The position numbers and the translations under genes were made by a program. Below, one piece after another: positions 1-8,565 of a stretch of DNA of 64,000 nucleotides. Numbering within the stretch: the stretch's first letter is position 1; each line of letters begins with the position of its first letter. The notes below the pieces were generated by a model. That model was given only the letters and a program-made list of their open reading frames with translations. It searched no databases and was not told where the DNA came from. This DNA is from Bdellovibrionaceae bacterium UBA2316. GTDB taxonomy: Bacteria > Bdellovibrionota > Bdellovibrionia > Bdellovibrionales > Bdellovibrionaceae. The stretch covers positions 13,875 through 77,874 of the forward strand of contig DDVI01000089.1 of assembly GCA_002345205.1 (NCBI GenBank), written 5' to 3'.

Positions 1-442
1 TCGTCACAGGTAATGCTCCCGGAATCGCCCCCGGAACTGCGGCATAAATCCATTTAGGCTTCCACCAATACGTGTAAACCACATTATATAGAACCACTGT
101 CGCAATACCGAACACTAACGATAAAGGTGAAACTAAATACAATAAATAAAAGCCGCCAAACAAGAAAGAACACGCTAAAACTAAGCCCGCCATCGGTGTG
201 ATTTTCCCTGCAGCTATTGGGCGCTTGGACGTTCTCGGCATTTGCGCATCTAATTTATATTCTTGGACTTGATTCAGGGCCAGACTGCCCGAGCTTAACA
301 GAAATGTTCCGCCGATCATTTTTAGAAAGTGAAACATATCAAAGATTCGCTCTGATTCAAAGCCGGTGGCGTAACCGGCAATAGCAGCTAGGACCACAAA
401 AATCGTAATACCTAGCTTGGTTAAATCAGAAAATAGTTTCAC
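1..442 (-). CDS. ctaB: Protoheme IX farnesyltransferase CtaB, partial (C-terminus beyond window)
   Basis: Translating the minus strand from a GTG at 442 gives an open frame of about 147 residues that runs off the left edge. It contains the UbiA-type polyprenyltransferase signature with spaced acidic residues (NQVQEYKLDAQMPRTSKRP), followed by hydrophobic helices and a VPGAIPGALP stretch. The family makes heme O from protoheme IX and farnesyl diphosphate in the inner membrane for heme-copper oxidases. It lies directly downstream of the oxidase subunit IV gene on the same strand, which fits cofactor supply to that oxidase. The start is GTG with no strong ribosome binding site, so it may be translationally coupled to the gene before it. 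Confidence 0.9.
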   Translation of the reverse strand, partial: MKLFSDLTKLGITIFVVLAAIAGYATGFESERIFDMFHFLKMIGGTFLLSSGSLALNQVQEYKLDAQMPRTSKRPIAAGKITPMAGLVLACSFLFGGFYLLYLVSPLSLVFGIATVVLYNVVYTYWWKPKWIYAAVPGAIPGALPVT

Positions 443-451
443 GTTTAGACT

Positions 452-796
452 TTACAGAGTGCTGGTTTCAGCAATACGAGTGTAGATATCTAAAACACTG
501 ATGATAAACAAAAGAGCTAAAAAGAAAAAACCCGTCGCAAAAATTAAGCGATTGTCTGGCTTGTCGTATTTTAAACCCATGAAAAACATCAACACCAAAG
601 CCGCTTTAAAAGCCGCGATGATAAATGCAACTGGAGCCGCTAAAACAGAACCGTGCATAACATTGTGAAACAAGTAGTGAAACCCAACTGTTAACAATGT
701 GCACACGATAAGCGCCCACATGACCCTAGTATAGATTTCTTTCGGGATAATGTGATGCGAGTGATTGCCGCCTGAATGATTATTATGTGATCCCAT
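452..796 (-). CDS. Cytochrome c oxidase subunit IV (CoxD/CyoD-like)
   Basis: This 114-residue protein begins with a His-rich cytoplasmic segment and then has three hydrophobic segments (about residues 27-47, 55-75 and 86-106). That is the usual plan of prokaryotic cytochrome c oxidase subunit IV. It sits immediately downstream of subunit III and upstream of ctaB in the same minus-strand operon. Subunit IV is an accessory membrane subunit thought to help assembly of the oxidase. Recognition rests mainly on size, membrane topology and position, because the family is weakly conserved. Confidence 0.85.
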   Translation of the reverse strand: MGSHNNHSGGNHSHHIIPKEIYTRVMWALIVCTLLTVGFHYLFHNVMHGSVLAAPVAFIIAAFKAALVLMFFMGLKYDKPDNRLIFATGFFFLALLFIISVLDIYTRIAETSTL

Positions 797-811
797 GCTT
801 ATGCTCCTAAA

Positions 812-1471
812 TTAGCCTACTAAATATAGTAACGGGAAAAGGAAAATCCAAATTAAGTCGACGATATGCCAAAAGATACCCACGCCTTCAACGGGCGTAA
901 AGTAATCAGCACCAAAGTCACCACGTTTAGCACGAATCGCCAGCCAGATTATTAAACCCATACCGATCAAAACGTGTAAACCGTGAAGACCCGTCATACA
1001 GAAATAAAAACCGTAATACATACCTAAATTAGCATGTACCGCGTGAGCATGTTCAACATTTAACAAATGCCCAGGTAATAAACCGTGGTCAAACTTCGCT
1101 TTGTATTCAAACGCCTTGATCACCATGAAGATAACGCCGCAAAGAACAGTAATCCAAAGCTTAGTTACCGCCTGGTCTTTTTCGTTCTTTTGCAAGTGGT
1201 GAATCGACATCGCCATTGTGTACGAAGATGCGATTAGAACCAATGTATTTACAAAACCTAATCTCCAGTCTAAGTGACTTGCGCCTTCAGAGAACATTTG
1301 CGGATAGATCGTGTGAAAAATCGCGTATCCAACAAACAAGCCACCGAACATAAGGATCTCGGTAACCATGAACAACCAGATACCTTGTTTAGCGCTATCA
1401 AACTGATGTTCAGCATCGCGAAAGTGGTGAGCTACATGAGCTCCACCGTGAGAGTGATTACTTGTACTCAT
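812..1471 (-). CDS. coxC: Cytochrome c oxidase subunit III
   Basis: The 219-residue membrane protein has about five transmembrane segments, HAHAVHANLGMYYGFY, a GLHGLHVLIG motif and a C-terminal GIFWHIVDLIWIFLFPLLY segment, all typical of CoxC/CtaE. The ATG at 1471 (MSTSNHSHGG) is preferred. An upstream in-frame ATG at 1483 would add four residues. Either start overlaps the end of coxA, which suggests coupled translation. Subunit III stabilises the core oxidase and the proton uptake path. Confidence 0.93.
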   Translation of the reverse strand: MSTSNHSHGGAHVAHHFRDAEHQFDSAKQGIWLFMVTEILMFGGLFVGYAIFHTIYPQMFSEGASHLDWRLGFVNTLVLIASSYTMAMSIHHLQKNEKDQAVTKLWITVLCGVIFMVIKAFEYKAKFDHGLLPGHLLNVEHAHAVHANLGMYYGFYFCMTGLHGLHVLIGMGLIIWLAIRAKRGDFGADYFTPVEGVGIFWHIVDLIWIFLFPLLYLVG

Positions 1472-3059
1472 AAGGCCCCGCATTTACTGTTGGCTCCACA
1501 TCAAAGTTGAAATGAGGTGGAGGTGAAGATGTTTGCCATTCTAATGTTTTAGCACCCCAAGGATTCTGAGAGGCCTTTGGACCCTTGCGAATACCTTGAA
1601 CGAAAACATAAAGACCTAGGAAGAAACCGATAGCGATCAACCAAGAACCCATTGTTGAGATCGCATTCAACGAATGGTAGGCCGGAATGTAGTCAAAATA
1701 TCTACGTGGCATACCCATCGCGCCCAAAATAAATTGTGGGAAGAATGTTACGTTGAAACCGATGAAGATGAACAAGAAAGTGAGTCGTGCTAAACCTTCG
1801 TTGTACATTTTTCCGAACATTTTTGGGAACCAATAGTACATACCACCCATGATCGCCATCAACGTTCCACCCACCATTACATAGTGGAAGTGAGCAACTA
1901 CAAAATAAGTATCATGGAAATGAACGTCAGTCGCCATAACCGCCAGCATGATACCAGTCACGCCACCGATTGCGAATAGGAACAAAAATCCTAAAGCATA
2001 CAACATCGGAGCTTCGAACGAAATATTACCTTTGTAAAGAGTCGCTAACCAGTTAAACATTTTGATCGCAGTTGGAACCCCAACCAACATCGTTAGGAAC
2101 GAAAACACAACGCCCGCGATTTCTGATTGACCAGACACGAACATATGATGTCCCCAAACAAAGAACGACACCGCTGCGATACCCAATGATGAATAAGCAA
2201 TTGCCGTATAACCGAAGATAGTTTTTCTAGAGAACGCCGCGATTGTTTCTGAAACAATACCCATTGCAGGTAAGATCATGATGTAAACGGCCGGATGCGA
2301 ATAGAACCAGAAGAAATGCTGGAACAACACCGGATCGCCGCCTAGTTTCGGATCAAAGATACCGACACCTGTTGTACGTTCAACTGCCAACAGCAACAGA
2401 GTGATCGCAAGAACCGGAGTCGCCAATACTTGCAGAATCGCCGTTGAATACAGAGACCAAACAAATAGTGGAATACGATGCATCGTCATACCTGGCGCAC
2501 GTAATTTGTGGGTTGTAACGATGAAATTCAATCCCGTCAAAATCGACGACATACCCATTACGAATGCCGCCAATACCATTACAGTCGCTGCCGTTCCCGT
2601 TTTAATCGAGTACGGAGTGTAGAATGTCCATCCGGTATCTACCTTACCCAAAAACAGAGTCGACATAGCAATCAGAGCTCCGGCCATGAATATGTACCAG
2701 CTCGCTAAGTTCAATCTAGGGAAGGCAACGTCTTTCGCACCGATTTGCAACGGCAAGAAGAAGTTACCTAAAATCGCCGGAATACCGGGAACGATAACCA
2801 TGAAAACCATGATGGCCCCGTGATAGGTCATAATCTGGTTGTATTGATCAGGAGTAAATAACTGAGCGCCCGGTTTAAATAACTCTAAACGAATTAATAG
2901 GGCGAAAATACCACCTAATAAGAAGAAAAAGAAAATCGAGCACATGTACAAGAGTCCGATTCTCTTGTGGTCAAGGCTGGTAAACCAAGAACCGATACCT
3001 TTAAACTCGTTAATGTAGTTCACTTCGGAGCCAGAACCATGTTGAGTTGATGAAGCCAT
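1458..3059 (-). CDS. coxA: Cytochrome c oxidase subunit I, A2-type
   Basis: This 533-residue polytopic protein carries the heme a, heme a3 and CuB ligands of heme-copper oxidases, seen as WGHHMFVSG and HDTYFVVAHFHYV. The helix-VI motif reads WFYSHPAVYI. The Tyr-Ser before HP, replacing the Glu of A1 enzymes (GHPEVY), is the mark of the A2 subfamily in established classifications. It reduces O2 and pumps protons across the inner membrane. It is encoded between coxB and coxC with short gaps or overlaps in the minus-strand operon. Confidence 0.97.
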   Translation of the reverse strand: MASSTQHGSGSEVNYINEFKGIGSWFTSLDHKRIGLLYMCSIFFFFLLGGIFALLIRLELFKPGAQLFTPDQYNQIMTYHGAIMVFMVIVPGIPAILGNFFLPLQIGAKDVAFPRLNLASWYIFMAGALIAMSTLFLGKVDTGWTFYTPYSIKTGTAATVMVLAAFVMGMSSILTGLNFIVTTHKLRAPGMTMHRIPLFVWSLYSTAILQVLATPVLAITLLLLAVERTTGVGIFDPKLGGDPVLFQHFFWFYSHPAVYIMILPAMGIVSETIAAFSRKTIFGYTAIAYSSLGIAAVSFFVWGHHMFVSGQSEIAGVVFSFLTMLVGVPTAIKMFNWLATLYKGNISFEAPMLYALGFLFLFAIGGVTGIMLAVMATDVHFHDTYFVVAHFHYVMVGGTLMAIMGGMYYWFPKMFGKMYNEGLARLTFLFIFIGFNVTFFPQFILGAMGMPRRYFDYIPAYHSLNAISTMGSWLIAIGFFLGLYVFVQGIRKGPKASQNPWGAKTLEWQTSSPPPHFNFDVEPTVNAGPYEYK

Positions 3060-3072
3060 ATAAATTCCTTAC

Positions 3073-4029
3073 CTATTTAGTCGTTTTCAAATATTCGATG
3101 ATTGCCGCTAGCTCGTCTTCGCTGAGCTGACCTTGGAACGTCGGCATAACACCACCAGCAAAGCCTTTTACGATTTTAGCATTCGGGTTCAAGATCGATT
3201 CACGCAGATACTCTTCATTTATTGTCAATTTTGAACCATCCACAAACTCTTCTTCAGTTCCAAATTTTTGATAAAGAGTTGGACCAGCTTTTACAGATTT
3301 ATCAGCAACCGAATGGCAACCAGAACACGCCTTGATCTGGAATAATTTTTCGCCTTTTTGAGCTAAAGGCAACGTGCTGAACTTAGATTCTTCTTCTAAC
3401 CACTGATCGTATTCTTCTTGAGATACAACATGGAGCTTACCCAACATACCCGAGTGCTGAGTTCCGCAATATTCCGTACAGAAAATATGATATTCACCAA
3501 ATTTATTAGCGTTGAACCATAATGAAGTATAACGGCCCGGAATTACGTCTTGTTTTATACGGAAACTGGGAACGTAAAAACTATGCAATACATCTGTAGA
3601 TGTCATGATTAGTTTTACATCTTTGTTAATTGGAACTTTGATTAAGTTAGCCGTCTTAACACCGCTTTTGTATTCCGCTTCCCAAGCCCATTGTTTACCA
3701 CGAACGTGAATTTCAAGAGCATCGGTAGGCATCTTACGCATATCGTGGAAAATCAACCATCCCCAAGCGAAAACTGCCAAGAAAATTACTAATGGAATAA
3801 ATGACCATAGGAATTCTAGAAATACATTATGAGTGATGTACGCTGATTTCGCATGAACTGATCTTCTTTTATATTTCTGAGCAAAGAAAATCATTCCACC
3901 AATTAAAATAGCACACGCGATGAAGCTGGATATAAGCAAGAAACTATACAAATTATCCACTTGGTGCGCAATATCAGTCGCTGCTGTAGGCATCAACTTT
4001 TCCGCATGGGCCGAACTGATCCAGAACAT
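3073..4029 (-). CDS. coxB: Cytochrome c oxidase subunit II with fused cytochrome c domain (caa3-type)
   Basis: The 318-residue protein has an N-terminal signal-like segment, two transmembrane helices (about residues 28-50 and 75-95), a cupredoxin domain with the CuA site (CTEYCGTQHSGM), and a C-terminal heme c domain with CSGCHS and a GVMPTF methionine ligand near residue 297. The fused heme domain identifies a caa3-type oxidase, which takes electrons directly from cytochrome c. It lies 2 bases downstream of the SCO gene, consistent with local CuA assembly. Confidence 0.96.
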   Translation of the reverse strand: MFWISSAHAEKLMPTAATDIAHQVDNLYSFLLISSFIACAILIGGMIFFAQKYKRRSVHAKSAYITHNVFLEFLWSFIPLVIFLAVFAWGWLIFHDMRKMPTDALEIHVRGKQWAWEAEYKSGVKTANLIKVPINKDVKLIMTSTDVLHSFYVPSFRIKQDVIPGRYTSLWFNANKFGEYHIFCTEYCGTQHSGMLGKLHVVSQEEYDQWLEEESKFSTLPLAQKGEKLFQIKACSGCHSVADKSVKAGPTLYQKFGTEEEFVDGSKLTINEEYLRESILNPNAKIVKGFAGGVMPTFQGQLSEDELAAIIEYLKTTK

Positions 4030-4031
4030 GT

Positions 4032-4937
4032 CTATCTCCCCGTTGTTCCTTCTCGCTTTCTATTTCGAAGCCAGAAGGGTAAAAGCAATAACATTAATAT
4101 AACTACAATACCGACCCCACCAAGACGGACTAAATTAAAGGCCGCCAGAGAGTATTTGTTTTCTTTTGGGTCGTAGTGAAAACAATAAAGAATCATTTTA
4201 TCTACAAACGTTCCGATTTTACCTTCGGTCGCTTCATTTAGTGCTAATTTTACGTCTTTAGGATCGAACATGATGCCGCCCAAATAACGAGAGATAATTC
4301 CCTTAGGAGTCGTCACAATAGCGGCCGAAGAATGAGCCCATTCTTTTTCTGTTTCGTTCCATTTAAATTTAAAACCAACGGATGACGTAATTTTATCGAT
4401 AGTTGCTTGATCTGCCGTTAGAAAATGAAAACCTTTTTCTGCTTGGGGACGTTCGTAAACATCCATATAGGACTTCTTTTTGCCGGCGCCTAAATCAGGA
4501 GTCTCTTTCGCGTCAAAACTGATAGCTAAAACTTGAAACTTTTCACCCGGGCTCCAGTCAAGACCCTTTAGGCCCTCAACCAAACCGTTTAAATGAAAAT
4601 TACATAAGCCAGGACATGAGTAATAAACGAGCGAGATAATTACGGGGTGTCTACCATCATAAAAACTACCCAAAGTGACATCTTCACCTTTTTCGTTTTT
4701 AAACTTTAGGTCCATATCCACAGTCGAACCCAGTTTTTCTTCAATCCCAACGCCGTCTAATTCCTTAGGACGTTCCGTAGAGATAGCGGCGGCTGGTTTG
4801 CCATCATAGCCACCATCGGTAGCACCTTGATGAGCCGAATACGATGCGACAGTAAATAAAAGTAAAAACAAAAATACGAAAACCATTTGGTTTTCGCACT
4901 TTGAAGATAGTTTTTTTACGCGATTCGCAGTTAACAT
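4032..4937 (-). CDS. SCO1/SenC-type copper chaperone, membrane-anchored
   Basis: The 301-residue protein has an N-terminal hydrophobic segment, a thioredoxin-fold SCO domain with the copper-binding CPGLC motif (near residue 115) and the distal His in the EWAHSSAA segment, and a C-terminal transmembrane helix followed by basic residues. SCO proteins deliver copper to the CuA site of subunit II. The C-terminal extra helix is a variation on the usual single N-terminal anchor. The gene lies between the cytochrome c gene and coxB, which supports the role. Confidence 0.92.
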   Translation of the reverse strand: MLTANRVKKLSSKCENQMVFVFLFLLLFTVASYSAHQGATDGGYDGKPAAAISTERPKELDGVGIEEKLGSTVDMDLKFKNEKGEDVTLGSFYDGRHPVIISLVYYSCPGLCNFHLNGLVEGLKGLDWSPGEKFQVLAISFDAKETPDLGAGKKKSYMDVYERPQAEKGFHFLTADQATIDKITSSVGFKFKWNETEKEWAHSSAAIVTTPKGIISRYLGGIMFDPKDVKLALNEATEGKIGTFVDKMILYCFHYDPKENKYSLAAFNLVRLGGVGIVVILMLLLLPFWLRNRKREGTTGR

Positions 4938-4951
4938 GATTTCCTTAAATG

Positions 4952-5488
4952 CTATTGAGCTGTTTTCGCAAATTCAGCGACTTTAGCTGGATCATCTTTA
5001 GATTTATTTTCAGTGATAGATTCAATAAAATGAAGAATAGCCCAACGATCAGCTACTTTTAAATGTTTAAACGCGGCCATCGAACTGTTAGGGATACCAT
5101 TTGCCACCACGTTAAAGTGTGCAATCAGACTGTCGCCCTGAGTCCACTTACCTTCAACAAGGTTACGAGGTTTTGGAGTTAAGCCACCGCCTGCAGGGCC
5201 ATCACCTTTACCAGCGTCGCCATGACAAGTAGCGCAATTCATTTTGTACTGTTTTTGACCGTACGTAATGATCTCAGGAGTTGATACCCAAGGTTCTTTG
5301 ATATCAGCAATTTTGAAAACGGGGCCTGCTGCTTGCAGGGATGGTGCATTTGGATCGACAACATTTTCACCTAAATCCACTCCAGGATGTATAAATGAAA
5401 TGTACGCAAAAAAAGCAAACACAAAGACCATCGCAAAGATGAAGGCAGCAAATCCGCCTCTGTTATGGACATCAGAGGATTCAGACAT
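4952..5488 (-). CDS. Membrane-anchored monoheme cytochrome c
   Basis: The 178-residue protein has an N-terminal transmembrane anchor (about residues 12-34) and one heme c motif, CATCH, followed by a Gly-rich GDAGKGDGPAGG segment. A methionine in SSMAAFKHL is the likely axial ligand. It resembles the small cytochrome c subunit found beside alternative complex III and caa3 oxidases. It is the first gene of the minus-strand oxidase operon, so it probably passes electrons to the CoxB heme domain. No other alternative complex III subunits are seen upstream of it here. Confidence 0.85.
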   Translation of the reverse strand: MSESSDVHNRGGFAAFIFAMVFVFAFFAYISFIHPGVDLGENVVDPNAPSLQAAGPVFKIADIKEPWVSTPEIITYGQKQYKMNCATCHGDAGKGDGPAGGGLTPKPRNLVEGKWTQGDSLIAHFNVVANGIPNSSMAAFKHLKVADRWAILHFIESITENKSKDDPAKVAEFAKTAQ

Positions 5489-5667
5489 AGATTCTCCAAT
5501 TTATTTAAGGGAAAAGTTCACAGTATGCTTTGATTAGTAGCGTAAAAGAAAAGCGTGAGCAATAAAAAGCTGTTATGAATGTTAAAATTTTTTGTGTTAC
5601 GCCGCACGGACGAACCACCCAGCTTAAGAAATCTTGAGACGATTTATGCTTAAATTTAGAGCACGCA

Positions 5668-6522
5668 TCAAGAGCCCGATCTATTTTTCTGAAAAAAGAA
5701 GTCCATAACTTTTGACCAAAATAACGGCGGGTCTTCAAGGTTCGGGCAATGCCCCTTTCCAATCAACGTCTCGCAGTGAGCACCTGGAATTTGACGAGCC
5801 AGTTCCTGAGAATCTTTGAGCGGCAAAATTTGGTCTTCTTCACCATGCAAAATAAGCACAGAACTTTGAACCGAGCCCAGCTGACCTTCCATATTAAATT
5901 CGCCAAAGGCTTGGGCAATTTTGAAACCCACATTTTGTGCAGCGCGAAACGCATCAGCCACCACCACCTTGGAAAAAAATCGCGGGTTTATATCAGGCGC
6001 ATGAATCGTGGCTTTCATAACTTCGGCGACTAAATCTTGATCGGTCTGCATTTTTTCAAATGCCTTCATAACCGCGGGTTCAAACCGGCGCCCTTTAGCG
6101 CCGACTGGATCTAAAAGAACAGCTTTATCAATTAGATCCTGCAGCTGAGTCAAAAGCACCATCGCAATACTACCGCCCGTAGAATGGCCAACAATATTCA
6201 AAGACTTCAAATTCAGCCCCTGAATAAACTCTTTGAACTCGGCTGCCAATGACGGAATTGTTATGTTCTCTAAAGCTTCGACTGCCGAGCTTTTTCCACA
6301 GCCGCGAATTTCCGCCAGGATCACATCGCCCGTTAGACTCGGGTGAGTTTTTAATTTTGCAAAATCTAAAGACGGATACCACCATCGATTCGACGACAAA
6401 TTGCCATGGATAAATAGAGTGGTTTTTGGAATGACGTTACGAAGAATTTCGTAATGAATATACTTTGTCTTATCAGCTGTGAGGTAAAATTTTTTCGACT
6501 CTAAAACTACAAGCCCGGACAT
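5668..6522 (-). CDS. Alpha/beta hydrolase
   Basis: The 284-residue protein has an oxyanion region (LFIHGNLSSNRWW), a nucleophile elbow GHSTGG near residue 115, a late Asp (HGEEDQILPL) and a His in GKGHCPNLEDP, completing a Ser-Asp-His triad. There is no signal peptide, so it should act in the cytoplasm. It follows the FabG-like gene on the same strand with a 28-base gap, so the two are probably cotranscribed. The substrate is unknown, but the neighbouring fatty-acyl enzymes make an acyl ester or thioester plausible. Confidence 0.88.
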   Translation of the reverse strand: MSGLVVLESKKFYLTADKTKYIHYEILRNVIPKTTLFIHGNLSSNRWWYPSLDFAKLKTHPSLTGDVILAEIRGCGKSSAVEALENITIPSLAAEFKEFIQGLNLKSLNIVGHSTGGSIAMVLLTQLQDLIDKAVLLDPVGAKGRRFEPAVMKAFEKMQTDQDLVAEVMKATIHAPDINPRFFSKVVVADAFRAAQNVGFKIAQAFGEFNMEGQLGSVQSSVLILHGEEDQILPLKDSQELARQIPGAHCETLIGKGHCPNLEDPPLFWSKVMDFFFQKNRSGS

Positions 6523-6550
6523 TTTACCTCACACCAATTAACAAATCAGA

Positions 6551-7312
6551 TTAAAGAACAATACCGCCGTCAACGCTGATAACTGTACCAGTGATGTATG
6601 AAGCTTGCTCAGAAGAAAGAAATAAACACGCGTTAGCAATGTCGTCTGTTTCCCCAAGACGCTGTAAAGGAACTTTCGCAGCCATACTCTCAAGAACTTC
6701 TTTAGGCATTGCATTCGTCATCGCAGTTTTGATGAAACCAGGAGCGATTGCATTTACCGTGAAACCTTTACGACCTAATTCTTTAGCTAACGTTTTTGTG
6801 AAACCGATTACGCCCGCTTTAGTTGCCGCGTAGTTCGCTTGTCCAAAATTTCCATAAAGACCAACAACGCTAGAAATATTAACCACGCGTTTGTGCTGAG
6901 ACGCCGGATTGAATTTTTCAAGAAGACCTTTTGTTACATTGTAGATACCCGTCAAATTAGTATTGATAACTGCATCCCAGTCAACGTCCGTCATTTTAGC
7001 AAATGATTTATCACGAGTGATACCTGCGTTGTTAACAAGGATATCAACAGGACCTGGCAAAGCTTTGACGGCCGCTTCTACTGACGGTCTTTGAGTTACA
7101 TCAACTTGTTGAAAAGTAACTTGAGATGCAAATTTAGATAATTCTTTTTGAGCATTGTTAAGTGCATCTTGAGAATAATCCCAAACTACGACTTTACCGC
7201 CAGCTTCTAAATAAGACGTTGTTAATTTAAAACCGATACCTGCGGCACCGCCGGTTACGATCGCTAACTTACCCGCAAAATTAAAATTCAAGCCTGAGTT
7301 TGTGTTCGCCAT
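6551..7312 (-). CDS. Short-chain dehydrogenase, FabG-like 3-oxoacyl reductase
   Basis: The 253-residue classical SDR has the NAD(P) motif TGGAAGIG, the NNAG motif, the catalytic Ser (NISSVVG) and YAATK, and the C-terminal YITGTVISVDGG typical of FabG and PhaB. The ATG at 7312 is preferred over an upstream in-frame start at 7351 because AAGGAA precedes it at a good distance and the fold starts soon after. It diverges from the KAS III-like gene, so the enzymes may share a control region. It may be a specialised reductase and not the housekeeping FabG, because no acpP, fabD or fabF is next to it. Confidence 0.88.
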   Translation of the reverse strand: MANTNSGLNFNFAGKLAIVTGGAAGIGFKLTTSYLEAGGKVVVWDYSQDALNNAQKELSKFASQVTFQQVDVTQRPSVEAAVKALPGPVDILVNNAGITRDKSFAKMTDVDWDAVINTNLTGIYNVTKGLLEKFNPASQHKRVVNISSVVGLYGNFGQANYAATKAGVIGFTKTLAKELGRKGFTVNAIAPGFIKTAMTNAMPKEVLESMAAKVPLQRLGETDDIANACLFLSSEQASYITGTVISVDGGIVL

Positions 7313-7542
7313 AAAATTCCTTTTCAAAAAAGTTTCCAATTTGTATTTCACATCGACTTAAAATTGACAATAACTCTTTATAGGGCTTTCGAAGCGAAAG
7401 TAGTCTTTTTGCTCTAGAAACTTTTGCTGGACAAAGAGGATTTCCCAGCGCTAGACCTTGAGAACTAGAGCGATTAGTTAAACGGAAAAGAATATACGAT
7501 TTTGATAAAAAAATAAAATCAAGATTGCGAAAGGATTACCAG

Positions 7543-8544
7543 ATGAGAACGATCTCCATCACCGGCACTGGCATGTATGCCCCTGAACGCGTTATTAAGA
7601 ATTCATATTTTGATGAACTCTATAAAAAAGATATCGGCACATTTTTGCAAAAAAGCCGCAACATTTCTGAACGTCGATGGATGACCGAAGAGCAAACTAC
7701 AAGTGATTTAATCCTTCCAGCCGCTGAAGAAGCGATGAAAAATGCGGGTATTTCTGCTAAAGATTTAGACTTAATTATCGTTGCCACGGACACGCCGGAC
7801 TATCTGTCTCCTTCAACGGCATCCGTGGTTTCTCATAAACTACAGGCTTTAAAAGCCGGAACATTTGATATCAACACGGCATGTGCTGGTTTCGTGACCG
7901 CACTTGAAGTTGGTCAAAAAATGATGAAGACAGACAACCAATTTAAATATGTTTTAGTCGTTGGCGCGTACGCGATGAGTAAATGGTTAAATTTTGACGA
8001 TTATAAAATTGCTTCATTATTTGCAGACGGCGCAGGGGCCGCAATTTTGACGGATGCTCCAGCGGGAACACAAGGCTTCTTAGCCTCAACGTTCTACACA
8101 GATGCTCAATATCACGATTACATGGGGATTTACGCTGGCGGCAGCTACAAACCCGTGACTCATGACGTGATTGAAAAGAAAGAACATCTATTATCTTTTC
8201 CTAAACGTATTCCACCGGAAACTAACGGTATACACTGGCCACGCTTAACAAATATTATTCTAGATAAGATTCAAAAACGTCCCGAAGATATCAAGCACTT
8301 TTTCATGACTCAGTTTAACGTTCAAAGTATTTACGAAACAATGGACACACTAAAATTACCTCGTGAAAAAGCGCACTACATCATGGATCGCTTCGGGTAC
8401 ACAGGCTCCGCTTCAATTGGTATGTGTATGGCCGATGCGGCTCGCCAGCATAAAGTTAAAAAAGGTGATTTAGTTCTGATGTTAGGTTCTGGTGGTGGTA
8501 TGTCTATGGTCGCCATCGCTATGGAATGGGGATTTAATACGTAA
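7543..8544 (+). CDS. KAS III (FabH)-like thiolase-fold protein with altered active site
   Basis: The 333-residue protein matches the FabH fold. It has GTGMYAPERVIKN at the N-terminus, the nucleophilic Cys in DINTACAGF, and a Gly-rich C-terminus (GSGGGMSMVA). The start at 7543 follows AAAGGA and gives the expected N-terminus. The positions of the other two FabH catalytic residues differ: the HQAN motif reads TQFN (His to Thr) and the GNTSAAS motif reads GYTGSAS (Asn to Tyr). Decarboxylative condensation with malonyl-ACP is therefore doubtful, while acyl transfer or non-decarboxylative chemistry stays possible. It overlaps no neighbour and is followed 21 bases later by an acyl ligase. Confidence 0.87.
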   Translation: MRTISITGTGMYAPERVIKNSYFDELYKKDIGTFLQKSRNISERRWMTEEQTTSDLILPAAEEAMKNAGISAKDLDLIIVATDTPDYLSPSTASVVSHKLQALKAGTFDINTACAGFVTALEVGQKMMKTDNQFKYVLVVGAYAMSKWLNFDDYKIASLFADGAGAAILTDAPAGTQGFLASTFYTDAQYHDYMGIYAGGSYKPVTHDVIEKKEHLLSFPKRIPPETNGIHWPRLTNIILDKIQKRPEDIKHFFMTQFNVQSIYETMDTLKLPREKAHYIMDRFGYTGSASIGMCMADAARQHKVKKGDLVLMLGSGGGMSMVAIAMEWGFNT

Positions 8545-8565
8545 TTCGTCTTTTTAGGGGGGACA

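Noticed and set aside
5505..5762. 85-residue minus-strand ORF overlapping the alpha/beta hydrolase gene end
   Set aside because: It lies mostly in the antisense or alternative frame of real genes, has no domain and no ribosome binding site.
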